Source: Verrucomicrobiota bacterium (GTDB taxonomy: Bacteria; Verrucomicrobiota; Verrucomicrobiia; Chthoniobacterales; Terrimicrobiaceae). Taken from it: a DNA stretch of 64,000 bases. The position numbers and the translations under genes were made by a program. The notes under the pieces are model-generated. The model was not told the origin of the DNA and did not search any database. It was given only the letters and a program-made list of their open reading frames with translations. Positions 54,287 to 62,425 of the stretch are shown here, piece after piece (position 1 is the stretch's first letter; each line of letters opens with the position of its first letter). Location of the stretch: the NCBI GenBank assembly GCA_026398255.1, contig JAPLTG010000028.1, forward strand, positions 62,001 to 126,000, given 5' to 3'.

Positions 54287-55474
54287 TTAGTGGGATTCTT
54301 GAAGCTTGGCCCAGGCGTTGCGGGCGATGACGATTTCCTCGTTGGTCGGGATCACGCGGACTTCGATCTTCGAGGAGGGTTTGGAAATCACGGTCTCGGT
54401 CGCGCGGGTGGCGGCGTTGAGTTTGGGGTCAAGTTCGAGCCCGCAGAAATCGAGATTCGCGCAGACGGCGGCGCGGAGACTTGGGCTGTTCTCGCCGATG
54501 CCGGCGGTGAAAATCAGGGCATCCGCTCCGTTCATGCGAACGAGGAATTGGCCGATGAAGCGGCGGATTTGGTTGGCAAACATGTCGAGCGCGACGCGGG
54601 CATTGGTGTTGCCTTTAGCGGCGGCTTCGTCGAGGTCGCGGATGTCGCCGGTCGCGAGGCCGGACATGCCTTTGAGGCCGGACTGGCTGGTGAGCGCCTT
54701 TTCGACATTGTCGAGTCCGAGGCCGAGATTGCGGGCGAGGTAGATGAGCGCGAAGCAATCAAAGTCGCCGGCGCGGTTGTTTTGCGGCAGGCCGCTCTGC
54801 GGGGTCATGCCCCAACTTGAATCAACGGCTTTGCCATCGACGACGGCCGCGATCGAGGAACTCCCGCCGAGATGGCAGGAAATGACGCGGAGCTTGTCGG
54901 TGCCGCGGAGTTCGGCGCAGCGCTGGGAGACGAACCGATGGCTCGCTCCGTGGAATCCGTAGCGGCGGATTCCGTATTTTTCCTCCCACTCGAGAGGCAC
55001 CGGGTAACGATAGGTCGCGGGACCGATGTGGTCGTAGAACGCGGTCTCGAAGGTGCCGATGCAGGGCAGCGAGGGGTGGAGTTGATTGAAAAGCCGGACG
55101 CCGGCGATGTAGGGCGGGTTGTGCGCGGGGAGGAGGGTGTTGTAGTCCTCCATGGCCCGGAGCACTGGCTCGTCCATGATCTGCGTGCCGGAAATACCCT
55201 TTGCCATCACGGGCTTGAAGCCCACCGCCGCGATGCCGTCGAACCCGCCGAGCTTATGCTCGATGAAGCGGATGGCGGCGCCGTGGTCGGGGAAGGATGC
55301 CGTGCCTTTTTCAGGCGCGGCATCCCCGAGCGAGATGGTGTATGGGCAATCGGTTGATCCGATGCGCTCCACGCCGCCCTTCGCCAGAACCTTCTCGGAA
55401 GGCATCTCGAACAAGCGGAACTTGAACGAAGTGCTCCCGATATTGGAGACGAGGATTTTGTTTTTGGCGGACAT
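54287..55474 (-). CDS. ackA: Acetate kinase (acyl-phosphate kinase of the BMC locus)
   Basis: 395 residues. Acetokinase motifs are VSNIGSTSFKFRLFE, the YRRYGFHGAS-type segment RRYGFHGASHRFV, LGGSSSIAAVVDG and FTAGIGENSP. It makes ATP from acyl phosphate formed by PduL, probably lactoyl or propionyl type as well as acetyl phosphate. It is cytosolic, with no encapsulation peptide visible. Confidence 0.93.
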   Translation of the reverse strand: MSAKNKILVSNIGSTSFKFRLFEMPSEKVLAKGGVERIGSTDCPYTISLGDAAPEKGTASFPDHGAAIRFIEHKLGGFDGIAAVGFKPVMAKGISGTQIMDEPVLRAMEDYNTLLPAHNPPYIAGVRLFNQLHPSLPCIGTFETAFYDHIGPATYRYPVPLEWEEKYGIRRYGFHGASHRFVSQRCAELRGTDKLRVISCHLGGSSSIAAVVDGKAVDSSWGMTPQSGLPQNNRAGDFDCFALIYLARNLGLGLDNVEKALTSQSGLKGMSGLATGDIRDLDEAAAKGNTNARVALDMFANQIRRFIGQFLVRMNGADALIFTAGIGENSPSLRAAVCANLDFCGLELDPKLNAATRATETVISKPSSKIEVRVIPTNEEIVIARNAWAKLQESH

Positions 55475-55496
55475 GGATCTTACCGGATCGCGTGGA

Positions 55497-55796
55497 TTAC
55501 TTGGCGGCGGCGGGTTTACCGCCGAGGAACTTGCCGAGTTTGATGAGATCCTCGTGCGGACGAGGGATCACATGGACGGCGACGATTTCTCCGATGGAGG
55601 TCGCGGCGGTCGCGCCCGCTTCCACAGCGGATTTGACGGCGGCGACAGAGCCGGCGATGAAGACGGCGACATTGCCGGAGCCGACTTTTTCCCAGCCGAT
55701 GAGTTCGACATTAGCAGCCTTGAGCATTGCGTCCGTCGCTTCGAACTGCGACACGAGGCCTTTGGTTTCGATCATTCCGAGTGCTTGGTTAGCCAT
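55497..55796 (-). CDS. BMC-H hexameric shell protein
   Basis: 99 residues with a C-terminal Lys/Ala tail. QALGMIETKGLVSQFEATDAM, NVELIGWEKVGSGNVAVFIAG and HVIPRPHEDL match the family. It differs from the other two BMC-H in the pore-near region (KVGSGNVAV). Followed by ackA after 22 bases. Confidence 0.92.
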   Translation of the reverse strand: MANQALGMIETKGLVSQFEATDAMLKAANVELIGWEKVGSGNVAVFIAGSVAAVKSAVEAGATAATSIGEIVAVHVIPRPHEDLIKLGKFLGGKPAAAK

Positions 55797-55816
55797 AAAA
55801 TTGGTTTTCTAAAGAA

Positions 55817-56086
55817 TCAGGCGGTGAAAAATTTCAGGAGTTCCGGCGCTGGCCGGGCGATTACGTGGGAGGCCACGAGATTGCCGACGCGGTTCGCCGC
55901 TTCGCGTCCGGCTTCGACGGCTGCTTTGACGCTGCCGACATCGCCTTGGACGATGGTTGTGATCAAGGCACCGCCGATGGGGACGGATTTGATCAATTGC
56001 ACATTGGCGGCTTTGACCATCGCGTCACTGGCTTCCACCAGGCCGACGTAGCCGCGGGTTTCGAGTAGTCCGATTGCTTCGCTCAT
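55817..56086 (-). CDS. BMC-H hexameric shell protein
   Basis: 89 residues. AIGLLETRGYVGLVEASDAM, NVQLIKSVPIGGALITTIV and the C-terminal HVIARPAPEL are BMC-H. The pore segment IGGALI differs from the other two. Preceded by an A/C-rich SD-less leader (56087-56116) after pduL. Confidence 0.92.
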   Translation of the reverse strand: MSEAIGLLETRGYVGLVEASDAMVKAANVQLIKSVPIGGALITTIVQGDVGSVKAAVEAGREAANRVGNLVASHVIARPAPELLKFFTA

Positions 56087-56116
56087 TTTGTTTGGGTTGG
56101 TTGGTTGGGTTCGGGG
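56087..56116 (-). promoter_or_regulatory. SD-less A/C-rich leader of BMC-H
   Basis: The minus strand reads CCCCGAACCCAACCAACC then AACCCAAACAAA before ATG, with no purine-rich Shine-Dalgarno. The CCCCGAA start and the repeated CAACC are shared with the leader at 54249-54286. Confidence 0.5.
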
Positions 56117-56788
56117 TTAGGATTTGAAAAGTTCCACCTTCTCGGCTTGGTCGAGATTGCAGGCGTTTGCCTCGTCGGTATCGATGTGAACCTCGAGTTT
56201 GAACGAGGGATCGACGCGGACGAGGAGGTCGTCGAAGCGCGTGTTGCAGCCCTTCGAGGTGACTTTGAGAGTGATCTTGTCGAGGTGCTTCACACCGTAA
56301 AAAGCAGCGTCCGAGGGCGACATGTGGACATGGCGCGCGGCGCGGATGACGCCGTTTTTCATCTCGAGCATGCCTTTTGGTCCCATGATGTAAGCGCCAG
56401 GCGTTCCCTCGATGTCGCCGGACATGCGGACCGGGATGTCGATGCCGAGTTGGATCGAGTCGGTCAGTGCCAGTTCGATCTGGGTGAGATTCCGGCAAGG
56501 GCCAAGGATTCGGAGATTCGGAATGATTCGTTTGCGGGGACCGACCATCGTCACCGTCTGCTGTGAGGCGAACTGGTCGGTTTGATAAAGCATTTTGTGC
56601 ACGGTCAACTCCGCGCCTTTGCCGAAAAGCACCTCGAGGTTTTCCGGCGAGATGTGCATGTGGCGCGCGGAGCTGTTCACGAGAAGCGTGGGCGCCGCAG
56701 CGGGAGCGGGTTTGCCGAGTTGGCGGAAAAGCGCCTCGCGGACGAGGGTTTCAACCATAGAGCGGTTTTGGGCGGCGGGAGAGGACAT
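56117..56788 (-). CDS. pduL: PduL-type phosphate acyltransferase (phosphotransacylase)
   Basis: 223 residues. The N-terminal helix RSMVETLVREALFRQLGK, then a Pro/Ala linker, is an encapsulation peptide. Zinc-binding motifs SARHMHISPE and AARHVHMSPSD are the PduL hallmark; GPRKRIIPNLRILGPCR lies between. It exchanges CoA for phosphate in the compartment. It is the first gene of the operon, after the promoter at 56822-56849. Confidence 0.93.
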   Translation of the reverse strand: MSSPAAQNRSMVETLVREALFRQLGKPAPAAAPTLLVNSSARHMHISPENLEVLFGKGAELTVHKMLYQTDQFASQQTVTMVGPRKRIIPNLRILGPCRNLTQIELALTDSIQLGIDIPVRMSGDIEGTPGAYIMGPKGMLEMKNGVIRAARHVHMSPSDAAFYGVKHLDKITLKVTSKGCNTRFDDLLVRVDPSFKLEVHIDTDEANACNLDQAEKVELFKS

Positions 56789-56821
56789 TTTTTCGAGAGA
56801 GAAATTTAATGAACGGAACCG

Positions 56822-56849
56822 ATCATATAAATTCGCATCGGATCGTCAA
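56822..56849 (-). promoter_or_regulatory. Sigma70-like promoter of the microcompartment operon
   Basis: On the minus strand the -35 box is TTGACG (56849-56844) and the -10 box TATGAT (56827-56822), 16 bases apart; each fits five of six consensus bases. It lies 33 bases before the pduL start. The related GATCGG and GATCCG pieces nearby could be regulator sites, but this is not shown. Confidence 0.6.
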
Positions 56850-56880
56850 CAGGATTTTTAAAAAAAATTACTAGGGGGCT

Positions 56881-57765
56881 TTAGAGGAAGTGAACCGGCA
56901 GTTCGGAGGTATTGCCAACAGACCGCGGAGGCAGTGGCGGAGCGGCATGGCAGTCGATGATACCGGAAAATCCAGGGAGGATTCCGGCTCCGCGGAGGCG
57001 ATCGGTTTTGGCATCCGTGAGCAAAATATCCACCCGATCCCAACCAACCAGAGATTGGGGTGCCGTGGTTCCGATTTTGGTGTCGTCGAGGCAAAGCAAA
57101 ACCCGTTTCGAGCGCTCCATCGCCACGCGCTGCATTTCGACAATCGCCTCTTGGGAATTCCAAACCCCCTCCGCATTGGCGGCCTCGGCGGAGAGAAACG
57201 CAATGTCGAAATTCCAAAACTCCAGGCTGTGGAGGGCCGTTTCCCCCAGCAGAACGGACTGCCGACCGAGGATTTGGCCGGCGGTGAGATAGACGCTCAA
57301 GCCCTCAACCCCTGCCAAAAGCTCGCCCACAGGCAGGTTCGAAGTGACAATGGTCGCTGGTGTGACGGGGGCCTCGCGGAGGAATTCCGCCATGGCGAAA
57401 ATCGTCGTTCCCGAGTCGAGAAAATAGGTTCCGCCCGGTTCGATGAAGCGCGTGGCGGCCTTGGCGACCTTTTGTTTTCCCGCCCCGCCGAGCGACCGGC
57501 GTTCATTAAACGAAGGGAAACGCTCATTGTATTCCGCCAAGGCACCGCCGTGGGTGCGCTTGACGACATTCCGCTTGGCCAGTTCCGCCAAATCACGCCG
57601 CGCAGTGGCCTCGGAAACCCCCAATCGCTCGCACAACTCCCTTAATGGCAGATAGCGATGAGTTTCGATCAGTTGCGCCAGTTTATCCCGGCGCGCCTCC
57701 ACAATGTGCAGGGGAACTCGCATGTTTCGCTGAAATTTCTCTGAAAAATGATCGATTGCAATCAT
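56881..57765 (-). CDS. DeoR-family transcriptional regulator of the BMC locus
   Basis: 294 residues from ATG 57765, chosen because GGGAGGGG lies six bases before it; the open frame reaches 57858. The N-terminal helix-turn-helix is RYLPLRELCERLGVSEATAR; the sugar-phosphate-binding domain has FLDSGTTIFAMAE, VTSNLPVGELL and the usual DeoR effector loops. It likely responds to a rhamnose- or fucose-derived sugar phosphate and controls the BMC operon and the divergent rhaB. Confidence 0.88.
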   Translation of the reverse strand: MIAIDHFSEKFQRNMRVPLHIVEARRDKLAQLIETHRYLPLRELCERLGVSEATARRDLAELAKRNVVKRTHGGALAEYNERFPSFNERRSLGGAGKQKVAKAATRFIEPGGTYFLDSGTTIFAMAEFLREAPVTPATIVTSNLPVGELLAGVEGLSVYLTAGQILGRQSVLLGETALHSLEFWNFDIAFLSAEAANAEGVWNSQEAIVEMQRVAMERSKRVLLCLDDTKIGTTAPQSLVGWDRVDILLTDAKTDRLRGAGILPGFSGIIDCHAAPPLPPRSVGNTSELPVHFL

Positions 57766-57771
57766 TTTCAA

Positions 57772-57779
57772 CCCCTCCC
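57772..57779 (-). promoter_or_regulatory. Strong Shine-Dalgarno of the deoR gene
   Basis: GGGAGGGG on the minus strand, six bases before the ATG at 57765. It decides the start over ATGs at 57723 and over the longer frame reaching 57858. A GATTGCAATC palindrome lies next to the start codon. Confidence 0.65.
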
Positions 57780-57878
57780 GGGAGCTCCGGTCTTTTTCAT
57801 TGCCGAAACCGAAAAACTTCCTAACATCGATCACCTCGAAAATTCTCCCTGAATCCACACCTTTAAGTCATTCCCGTT

Positions 57879-59354
57879 ATGAAAAACCGACGCAAAACCC
57901 ATCTTGCTATCGACCTTGGAGCCTCCAGCGGACGCGTAATGGCGGGCCACCATGACGGCGGACGCCTCGAGATCGAGGAAGTCGCCCGCTTTGGCAATAG
58001 CGGCGTCGAGCTTTCCGACGGCTGGCACTGGGATGCCGAGGGGCTTTTTGAGGAAATCAAAAAAGGCCTCGCTACCGCCGCCGAGCGCTTCGGCGACGAC
58101 ATCGTCTCGGTGGCCGTCGACACCTGGGGCGTCGATTATGTGATCCTCGATGAGGCGGGAAAACCGATCAATCCCCCGTGGATGTATCGCGACTCGCGCA
58201 CCGACGGCATGATGGACAAGGCGAACAAAACGCTCGGCCCCGACCGGCTCTGGGAGCGCACCGGCATCCAGCCGATGTTTTTCAACACGATCTACCAGCT
58301 CATGGCTGAAGTCACCCGCAACGGCGAGCGCCTCCGCAAGGCGAACGAAATCCTCTTCATTCCCGACTACATCAACTACCGCCTCAGCGGAGTCCGCGCC
58401 ATCGAGCGCACGATCGCCAGCACCTCCGGCCTTCTCTTTGCCGGTTCACCCGAGTGGGATGTCGAGATCGCCGCCGAACTCAACATCCCCACCCTGCTCC
58501 TCTCACCCGTTACCGAGCCCTGCCGCGTGCTGGGCGAGATCAGCCCGTCGATCGCGGCTGAGACCGGTCTGCACGGCGTGAATGTCTGCACCTGCGGCAG
58601 CCACGACACCGCCTCCGCCGTGGCCGGAGCGCCCTCGCGCGGACACCCGCTCTTCCTCAGCTCCGGCACCTGGTCGCTCCTCGGCATTGAACTCCGCCGC
58701 CCGATCAACAGCACCGCCGCGCGCGAGGCCGGCTTCTCGAACGAGCAAGGCCTCGAAGGCCGCACCCGCTTTCTCACGAACATCGCCGGCATGTGGCTCC
58801 TCCAGGAATGCCGCCGCGTCTGGGCCGAGCAGGGCAAAAATATCGACTACGGCACGATGGTCGAGATGGCCGCTCAGGCCAAGGCCCCTGCGTTTATCAA
58901 CCCCGACGCAACCGAGTTCCAAAAGCCCTGCGACATGCCGAAGGCGATCCTCGATTGGATCGAAAAATCCGGCCAGACCGCTCCGGCCAACGATTCCGAG
59001 CTGATCCGCACCATCCTTGAGAGCCTCGCCCTCAAATACCGCCGCATGGTCCGCCGCCTCGCCGAGCTCGTGCCCGAGATGCCTTCCACGCTCAACATCG
59101 TGGGCGGCGGCGGGCAGAATAAACTCCTCAATCAAATGACCGCCGACGCCACTGGGCTCCGCGTCGAGGCCGGTCCCGTCGAAGCCACTGCTGCCGGCAA
59201 TGTCATCGCCCAAATGATCGCCTCTGGCGACATCTCCTCGCTCTCCGAGGGCCGCGAACTGCTCAGGAATTCGTTCGAAATTTCCTCCTACGAGCCGGGC
59301 GACACCGCCGCGTGGGACGCCAAAGCCGCCCGCTTCGACCAAATCCTCGGATAA
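57879..59354 (+). CDS. rhaB: Rhamnulokinase (FGGY family)
   Basis: 491 residues, near E. coli RhaB (489). Motifs: AIDLGASSGRVMAG (phosphate-1), AVDTWGVDYVIL, MYRDSRTDGMMD, LSSGTWSLLGIE and NIVGGGGQNKLLNQMTAD. It phosphorylates L-rhamnulose with ATP to L-rhamnulose 1-phosphate, the substrate of the aldolase in the compartment operon. Divergent from the regulator gene with a 113-bp shared intergenic region. Confidence 0.93.
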   Translation: MKNRRKTHLAIDLGASSGRVMAGHHDGGRLEIEEVARFGNSGVELSDGWHWDAEGLFEEIKKGLATAAERFGDDIVSVAVDTWGVDYVILDEAGKPINPPWMYRDSRTDGMMDKANKTLGPDRLWERTGIQPMFFNTIYQLMAEVTRNGERLRKANEILFIPDYINYRLSGVRAIERTIASTSGLLFAGSPEWDVEIAAELNIPTLLLSPVTEPCRVLGEISPSIAAETGLHGVNVCTCGSHDTASAVAGAPSRGHPLFLSSGTWSLLGIELRRPINSTAAREAGFSNEQGLEGRTRFLTNIAGMWLLQECRRVWAEQGKNIDYGTMVEMAAQAKAPAFINPDATEFQKPCDMPKAILDWIEKSGQTAPANDSELIRTILESLALKYRRMVRRLAELVPEMPSTLNIVGGGGQNKLLNQMTADATGLRVEAGPVEATAAGNVIAQMIASGDISSLSEGRELLRNSFEISSYEPGDTAAWDAKAARFDQILG

Positions 59355-59367
59355 GCTTTTCGGGTTC

Positions 59368-60636
59368 TCAAGCCTTCGCCACCGGCAGCTCGTCCCAGCG
59401 CGTGGTGAATTTCCGCGAACGCCGCTCCTGCCGCATCGCCCAACGCGATTTCACGCCCATCGAGCCGTAGCGAATCGCATTTCGCCCGAGCTTGCGGTTG
59501 AGCCCGTCCACGATCTGATCAAGCTCCCGAACGCGCCCAGCGGCCTCCGGCGCGGCATCGAACAAATCGGGCTGCAGGTCCGACTCCGCGATCAAGTCCG
59601 TCACGAAAATGCCTGTCTTTTTGTATTGGTGGCCGGGCCGGTAAATTTCCCGCAACAGCTCCAGCGCGGCGGCGATCAAGTCCGGCGTGTGGTTGGAGGG
59701 ACGAACCAAAGCGGTTTGCGCTCCGGCGCTGTATTGGGGCTGGCGCGCCGAGAAGGGATTCGTCGCCACAAAAACATGGACCTGCCGCGCCAGAAGCCGC
59801 CCCGCGCGGAGTTTCTCGGCCGCCCGCGCGGCGTAGGTGGCAAGCGCCTCCTCGAGTTCGCGCAAAGATTCCACCGGCCTGCCGAACGACTTGGCTGAGG
59901 CGATGCCTTTCTTCGGCGCAGGCACCTCCTCGAGCGTGAGACACGAGACGCCCTGCAACTCAAGCCGGATGCGCTCACCCACGACGCCGAGGGTTTTTCG
60001 AACCCAAGCCGCCTCGCCGTGTTTTAGATCGCAGGCCGTGCGAATGCCTCCCGCTGCGAGGCGAACGGCGAGCCGTTTGCCGATGCCCCAGATGTCCTCG
60101 CAGGGAACGCGGGACAGCAATTCATCCATGTCCCGCACGGTTTCCAAATCCAGCACGCCGCCGAGTTCCAGCGTTTTCTTGGCAAGGCGGTTGGCCATCT
60201 TGGCCAGCGTCTTGGTCGGCCCGATGCCGATGGAAACAGGAATCCCGGTCCATTGCCGCACGCGCGCCCGCAACTCCCGCGCAAACTCCACACCCTGCCA
60301 GTCCTCGAGCGCCAGAAACGCCTCGTCAATCGAGTAAACCTCCATCGTCGGCACGCACGGGCGGAGCGTTTCCATTACGCGCGCCGACATGTCGCCGTAG
60401 AGCGCGTAGTTGGAACTCATCACCACCACGGCGTTCTTCTCAAAGGTCGCCTTGTGCTCGTGCGCCGGGGCGCCCATCGGCACGCCGAGTCGCTTCACCT
60501 CCTCGCTGCGCGCGATCACGCAGCCGTCGTTGTTGCTCAAAATCGCCAACGGACGACCGATCAGGCGTGGATCAAAAACGCGCTCGCAGGACGCGTAGAA
60601 ATTATTGCAGTCGACCAGCGCGAACCGGGTTTTCAC
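59368..60636 (-). CDS. umuC: Y-family DNA polymerase subunit UmuC
   Basis: 422 residues, the E. coli UmuC length. Catalytic acids in FALVDCNNFYASCE and VYSIDEAFLAL; SIGIGPTKTLAKMAN in the fingers and palm; the C-terminal part has UmuC-specific strands (FVATNPFSARQPQYS). It copies past lesions with UmuD'2. Coupled to umuD by ATGA (60633-60636). Confidence 0.93.
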   Translation of the reverse strand: MKTRFALVDCNNFYASCERVFDPRLIGRPLAILSNNDGCVIARSEEVKRLGVPMGAPAHEHKATFEKNAVVVMSSNYALYGDMSARVMETLRPCVPTMEVYSIDEAFLALEDWQGVEFARELRARVRQWTGIPVSIGIGPTKTLAKMANRLAKKTLELGGVLDLETVRDMDELLSRVPCEDIWGIGKRLAVRLAAGGIRTACDLKHGEAAWVRKTLGVVGERIRLELQGVSCLTLEEVPAPKKGIASAKSFGRPVESLRELEEALATYAARAAEKLRAGRLLARQVHVFVATNPFSARQPQYSAGAQTALVRPSNHTPDLIAAALELLREIYRPGHQYKKTGIFVTDLIAESDLQPDLFDAAPEAAGRVRELDQIVDGLNRKLGRNAIRYGSMGVKSRWAMRQERRSRKFTTRWDELPVAKA

Positions 60637-61061
60637 TGCGGTTTGTGGATTACAAAAGTCACCGCACCCCAGATGACAAGTTCGCTGTCCGCAGCGACCT
60701 CGATCGGCGGATAGGCGCTGTTTTCCGCCTCGAGAAAAACTTTTTCCTCCCGCTTGCAGAGACGCTTCACGGTGAAGTCTCCATCCAGCATCGCCACCAC
60801 GATCTGGCGGTCCTTCGGCTCCACCGAGCGGTCCACCACGAGGATGTCGCCATCCCGAATGCCTGCATCGCGCATCGAGTCGCCCTGGACCCGCACGAAA
60901 AATGTCGAAGCGGGGTTGGCCACGAGATGCTCGTTGAGATCGAGCGAGCGCTCCATGTGGTCGTCCGCCGGCGAGGGAAAACCCGCCTGCACCTTCGCCG
61001 AAACGAGGGGAATCCTCAGCCGGGTGCGGGCTTCAAAAGGAATGGGTTCGCCGGAAATCAT
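60633..61061 (-). CDS. umuD: UmuD/LexA-type S24 serine autoprotease
   Basis: 142 residues (E. coli UmuD has 139). The cleavage region is KVQAGFPSPADDHM, corresponding to the CGFPSPAADY site; Ser is in GDSMRDAGI and Lys in GDFTVKRL. Cleavage gives UmuD'. The ATG at 61061 is 21 bases from the only GGAGG (61087-61083); an in-frame ATT at 61079 is at better spacing, so a rare start is possible. No clear LexA box was found. Confidence 0.9.
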   Translation of the reverse strand: MISGEPIPFEARTRLRIPLVSAKVQAGFPSPADDHMERSLDLNEHLVANPASTFFVRVQGDSMRDAGIRDGDILVVDRSVEPKDRQIVVAMLDGDFTVKRLCKREEKVFLEAENSAYPPIEVAADSELVIWGAVTFVIHKPQ

Positions 61062-61086
61062 CGTGGAGCAGTGAACAATCTACCTC

Positions 61087-62274
61087 CTACCCCTGCCGGC
61101 GCGCGAGGGAGAAGGCGAGGACGGCTAAGCCGATGGCGGGGAGTGCGGTGGCGGCGAAGATGTGGGGGAGTTGGAGCTTGAGGAGGCTTTCGAGGGGGCC
61201 GACGCCGAAGGCAGCGAGGCCGTAGCCGAGTTGGTAGAAGGCGATCATCAATCCGGCGACCGAGGCGGCGATGGTGGACATTTGTTTTTGTCCGAAACTG
61301 ATGAGGAGCGGGAGCATGGCGGAACAACCGAGTCCGGCGAGCGCGAAGGCGGCGAGTCCCGGGAGTGGCGACTTCGCGGGCAGGAGCGGGGTCAGGCAAA
61401 ACGAGGCGAGGATGACCAACGGCAGGATGCGGAAGACGCGTTCTTCGGGGAACCAGCGGTCGATCGAGGCGAAGAGGAGGCGTCCACCGGTGACGGTTCC
61501 CCAGAAAATCGTGAGGGCGAGAGACGAGGTGGCGGGGGTATTGCCGAGCGTGGTGGACATCAGGATCGAAGCCCAGTTGCCATTCATCGTTTCGCAAATG
61601 CCGTAGAGCAACGCGGCGGCGGCGAAGGCGGGAAAGGCTGCAGGCAGGCCGGCGCGGGATTTATCGGCAGTTGGCGTGCCTGCCGAGATCGCGAGCGGCA
61701 GGGAGAAAACGAGAAGCCCGGCGCTCAGCGCGGCGACGAGGACGGGCAGTCCCCACCAAAATCCGAGGCCGACGAAAACGGCGACGAAGGCGGGTGCGAG
61801 CGCCGTGCCGAGGCCGAGGAGGGTATTGAGCGTGAGCAGGGCGCGGTCGGCGGTTTTCGGAAAAAACGCGGCGGCGCAGGTATTGATCACCGGCACCGTG
61901 AGGCCGAAGGCCAGGCCCATGAACGAGGTGGCGACGAGCAGGACTGGGTAGGCGAGCGAGTGATTGCCCGCGACGAACTGGCTCGCGATGAGCAGTGCCA
62001 TGGAGACAAGGTTCGCTGTCATTCCGGAGAGAAAGACGGTTTTTGCGCCGAGGCGGCTGGCGAGCTTCGGGCCTGCGAGTGAACTCGCAATCGCGAGGAT
62101 CGCCTGCGGAATGAACAACGCGCCGTATTGCGTGCTAGTAAGTCCGTAGTGGAGCGGGCTCGTGAAAATCGCCCCGGCGGCGGGGAAGGTGACGAGCGCG
62201 ATGCCCTGCGCCACGCCCGCCCCGAAAACCGCACCCACGGCCGCGCGGGAGGGACTAGAAGCGGGTATCTGCAC
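61087..62274 (-). CDS. Major facilitator superfamily transporter
   Basis: 395 residues if started at GTG 62274; the frame is open to a GTG at 62313 that lies inside a palindrome arm, whose codons would add MALTSSALLNATP. Twelve hydrophobic segments with GPKLASRLGAKTVFLSGM in loop 2-3 and SIDRWFPEERVF in the middle loop. The fold is MFS; the substrate is unknown. Its stop is 26 bases before umuD on the same strand. Confidence 0.8.
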   Translation of the reverse strand: MQIPASSPSRAAVGAVFGAGVAQGIALVTFPAAGAIFTSPLHYGLTSTQYGALFIPQAILAIASSLAGPKLASRLGAKTVFLSGMTANLVSMALLIASQFVAGNHSLAYPVLLVATSFMGLAFGLTVPVINTCAAAFFPKTADRALLTLNTLLGLGTALAPAFVAVFVGLGFWWGLPVLVAALSAGLLVFSLPLAISAGTPTADKSRAGLPAAFPAFAAAALLYGICETMNGNWASILMSTTLGNTPATSSLALTIFWGTVTGGRLLFASIDRWFPEERVFRILPLVILASFCLTPLLPAKSPLPGLAAFALAGLGCSAMLPLLISFGQKQMSTIAASVAGLMIAFYQLGYGLAAFGVGPLESLLKLQLPHIFAATALPAIGLAVLAFSLARRQG

Positions 62275-62287
62275 AGGGGTGGCGTTT

Positions 62288-62363
62288 AGGAGGGCGCTGC
62301 TTGTCAGCGCCACACCAGTGTGTTTGCAGGAATCGTTCCGGCGCTGACAAGCAGCGCCCTCCT
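62288..62363. repeat. 24-bp perfect inverted repeat with inner hairpins, overlapping the MFS start
   Basis: Left arm 62288-62311 and right arm 62340-62363 are perfect 24-bp inverted copies (AGGAGGGCGCTGCTTGTCAG at the left edge). The 28-base middle can form two more hairpins (CACACCAGTGTG and GGAATCGTTCC), giving a branched structure. It starts inside the open N-terminal part of the MFS gene. No T-run follows, so it is not a standard terminator. Confidence 0.8.
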
Positions 62364-62425
62364 GGGCGGGGCGGGGTCGATTTGGACCGAGTCATCAATG
62401 GATGGGGGCTGTTTCCACCGAACTT

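Noticed and set aside
57766-57858. DeoR start at 57858
   Set aside because: The GGGAGGGG six bases before ATG 57765 is a much better start and the extra residues do not look like a DeoR N-terminus.
62288-62363. Terminator for the MFS or GMC gene
   Set aside because: The palindrome lies at the 5' end of MFS and after GMC in the wrong order for MFS; no T-run follows and the arms are far longer than needed.
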